In this document: one piece after another, positions 6,482-7,456 of the stretch
Layout of the letters: each line of letters begins with the position of its first letter
Position numbering within the stretch: position 1 is the stretch's first letter
Assembly (NCBI GenBank): GCA_014379665.1
Contig: JACMLK010000461.1
Coordinates: 1 to 7,456 of the forward strand
Direction: 5' to 3'
DNA from: Saprospiraceae bacterium
GTDB taxonomy: Bacteria; Bacteroidota; Bacteroidia; Chitinophagales; Saprospiraceae
DNA length: 7,456 nt
Made by a program: the position numbers and the translations under genes
Notes under the pieces: model-generated
What the model was told of the DNA's origin: nothing
The model's input: the letters and a program-made list of their open reading frames with translations, nothing else
Database searches by the model: none

Positions 6482-6489
6482 CAAAATTA
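6482..6489 (-). promoter_or_regulatory. -7 promoter element of trxB-fbaA (TAATTTTG)
   Basis: TAATTTTG on the minus strand is an exact match to the Bacteroidota -7 consensus TAnnTTTG. Initiation a few bases downstream would give a leader of about 15-20 nt to the ATG at 6458. A clear -33 TTG at the usual spacing is not seen; the region there is A/T-rich. The element sits inside the longer open frame starting at 6527 and so decides the trxB start. Confidence 0.6.
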
Positions 6490-6510
6490 CAAAATAATAA
6501 TTCCAAATTG

Positions 6511-6535
6511 ATTATTGTTTCAACCAAACAATAAT
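6511..6535. promoter_or_regulatory. Perfect palindrome just upstream of the trxB promoter, candidate operator
   Basis: ATTATTGTTT (6511-6520) and AAACAATAAT (6526-6535) form a perfect 10-bp inverted repeat around CAACC. Its near edge is about 22 bp upstream of the TAATTTTG element, where a regulator could act near -33 and above. It is symmetric enough to bind a dimeric transcription factor; which one is unknown. In RNA it would lie outside the trxB transcript, so a hairpin role is less likely. Confidence 0.45.
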
Positions 6536-6596
6536 TTTACATAAACTGAAAATTCAAAATAGACAACAGGTCTTAAAAGTATTGGTTTTACAAAAT

Positions 6597-6617
6597 AGTT
6601 TAAAGGTTTGTTAAACT
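6597..6617. promoter_or_regulatory. Second palindrome in the trxB/peroxidase divergent region, candidate operator
   Basis: AGTTTAA (6597-6603) and TTAAACT (6611-6617) are perfect 7-bp arms separated by AGGTTTG. The palindrome ends 35 bp before the TACATTTG element of the peroxidase gene, a position suited to an activator or upstream operator. Its sequence differs from the palindrome at 6511-6535, so if both are operators they probably serve different regulators. A/T-richness makes chance occurrence possible. Confidence 0.3.
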
Positions 6618-6652
6618 GATGAACATCATTAGCATATCAAATGCACAGGTGT

Positions 6653-6660
6653 TACATTTG
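6653..6660 (+). promoter_or_regulatory. -7 promoter element of the cytochrome c peroxidase gene (TACATTTG)
   Basis: TACATTTG is an exact match to TAnnTTTG on the plus strand, ending 22 bp before the ATG at 6683 and implying a leader of about 15-18 nt. No clear TTG at -33 is seen, which may mean that activation is needed. The spacing mirrors that of the trxB promoter on the other strand. Confidence 0.55.
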
Positions 6661-6682
6661 AGTCGGGAATTATATTTCTTTT

Positions 6683-7456
6683 ATGCATAAGATAAGTTTC
6701 ATACTTTTTATATCTCTGTTAGTTATACTTTGGTCTTTTCGCGATCCCGATCCTGTCAATGAAGCAGAATTGGGTAAGTTGTTATTTTTCGATCCTATTT
6801 TGTCCAAAGACAGTACGCTAAGCTGTGCGTCATGTCATAAACCTGAATTTGCTTTTGCTGACCATGTAGCGATCAGTCCCGGTGTTAACGGCAGTATCGG
6901 TCGGCGAAATGCTCCGTCGGTGATGAATATGAGCGCCAGAAGTGTATTGTTTTATGATGGCAGGGCCAAAGATCTGGAAGATCAGGTGCACTTCCCAATT
7001 GAGGATCCAAAGGAAATGAATGCATCCATGGATGAGATCATAATCAGGCTCATCAATAATAAACGATATGCGGGATATTTTAAAAGTATTTATAATGAGG
7101 CGCCTGACATTCATAACCTGTCTAAAGCGTTAGCTGCATATGAAGCCGGGCTCGAAACATCCGATACGGAGTTTGACGCCTGGATGAATGATTTGCCCAA
7201 TACGATGTCGGTCTCAGCCATCAGGGGCAGAGAACTATTTATGAGCAAAAAAGCAAAATGTTTTGATTGTCATTTCAGCCCTGATTTTACCGGAGATGAA
7301 TTTAAAAACATCGGTCTGTTTGATGAATTCAAATACAAAGACAAGGGCAGATATGAAGTAAGCGGCAACAAAGATGATATTGGAAAATTTAAGGTACCAG
7401 GTCTAAGAAATGTAGCTGTCACCGGCCCATATATGCATGATGGCAGTTTTGCAAAT
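6683..7456 (+). CDS. Di-haem cytochrome c peroxidase (CCP/MauG family), C-terminus beyond window
   Basis: From ATG 6683, 258 codons remain open to the window edge, so the gene is 3'-truncated. Residues 3-19 are a hydrophobic signal sequence or membrane anchor (KISFILFISLLVILWSF). The mature part starts with ELGKLLFFDPILSKDSTLSC, typical of bacterial cytochrome c peroxidases, then haem-binding CASCH (48-52), GRRNAPSVMN (73-82), FYDGRAKDLEDQ (90-101) and a second haem-binding CFDCH (193-197). The run KVPGLRNVAVTGPYMHDGSF ends with the MHDG motif, where Met251 is the usual second axial ligand of the electron-transfer haem. The family reduces hydrogen peroxide to water in the periplasm with electrons from small cytochromes; some MauG-like members instead oxidise protein side chains, and the missing C-terminus keeps that open. 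No lipobox is present. The gene is divergent from trxB. Confidence 0.93.
   Translation, partial: MHKISFILFISLLVILWSFRDPDPVNEAELGKLLFFDPILSKDSTLSCASCHKPEFAFADHVAISPGVNGSIGRRNAPSVMNMSARSVLFYDGRAKDLEDQVHFPIEDPKEMNASMDEIIIRLINNKRYAGYFKSIYNEAPDIHNLSKALAAYEAGLETSDTEFDAWMNDLPNTMSVSAIRGRELFMSKKAKCFDCHFSPDFTGDEFKNIGLFDEFKYKDKGRYEVSGNKDDIGKFKVPGLRNVAVTGPYMHDGSFAN

Noticed and set aside
6830..7114. Minus-strand open frame of 94 codons
   Set aside because: It is antisense to the cytochrome c peroxidase gene, between and over its conserved motifs.

Overview
The window looks like a chromosomal segment of a Bacteroidota (Bacteroidetes) bacterium. The evidence is AT-rich intergenic DNA, starts without Shine-Dalgarno sequences, exact or near matches to the Bacteroidota -7 promoter element TAnnTTTG upstream of several genes, and intergenic arrays of short hairpins carrying CCTGAAAGG-type motifs. 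I cannot name a genus; a Saprospiraceae/Chitinophaga-like member would fit but is a guess. No RNA gene, CRISPR array, phage gene or transposase gene is visible.

Layout. (1) Positions 1-2439, minus strand: the first 813 codons of a secreted reprolysin-like zinc metalloprotease, whose C-terminus lies beyond the left edge. It carries the metzincin motif HEFGHQFGANH and an IMSY Met-turn. (2) Positions 2440-3383: a 944-bp intergenic region holding a probable protease promoter, two GATCCC/GGGATC hairpins and a tandem array of a modular hairpin-rich repeat (units of about 225, 97 and 223 bp). (3) Positions 3384-4097, plus strand: an exported DUF4197-family protein. (4) Positions 4098-4409: a gene-free gap bounded almost exactly by imperfect inverted repeats (4134-4153 and 4390-4407), suggesting a small non-autonomous mobile element or IS remnant. 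(5) Positions 6458 down to 4410, minus strand: trxB (thioredoxin reductase), then fbaA (class II fructose-bisphosphate aldolase) 24 bp later, probably one transcription unit. (6) Positions 6459-6682: a divergent control region with a TAnnTTTG element for each direction and two perfect palindromes. (7) Positions 6683-7456, plus strand: the first 258 codons of an exported di-haem cytochrome c peroxidase (CCP/MauG family), running off the right edge.

Functional reading. trxB and the peroxidase gene diverge from one short intergenic region. The first is cytosolic thiol-redox maintenance and the second is probably periplasmic peroxide reduction, so shared redox control is an attractive but unproven idea. 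fbaA is central glycolysis and seems simply to be co-transcribed with trxB. The protease and the DUF4197 protein are both exported and are separated by the repeat array. I see no convincing undescribed multi-gene system; the best leads are the non-coding structures (the repeat array, the candidate miniature element, and the palindromes between trxB and the peroxidase gene).
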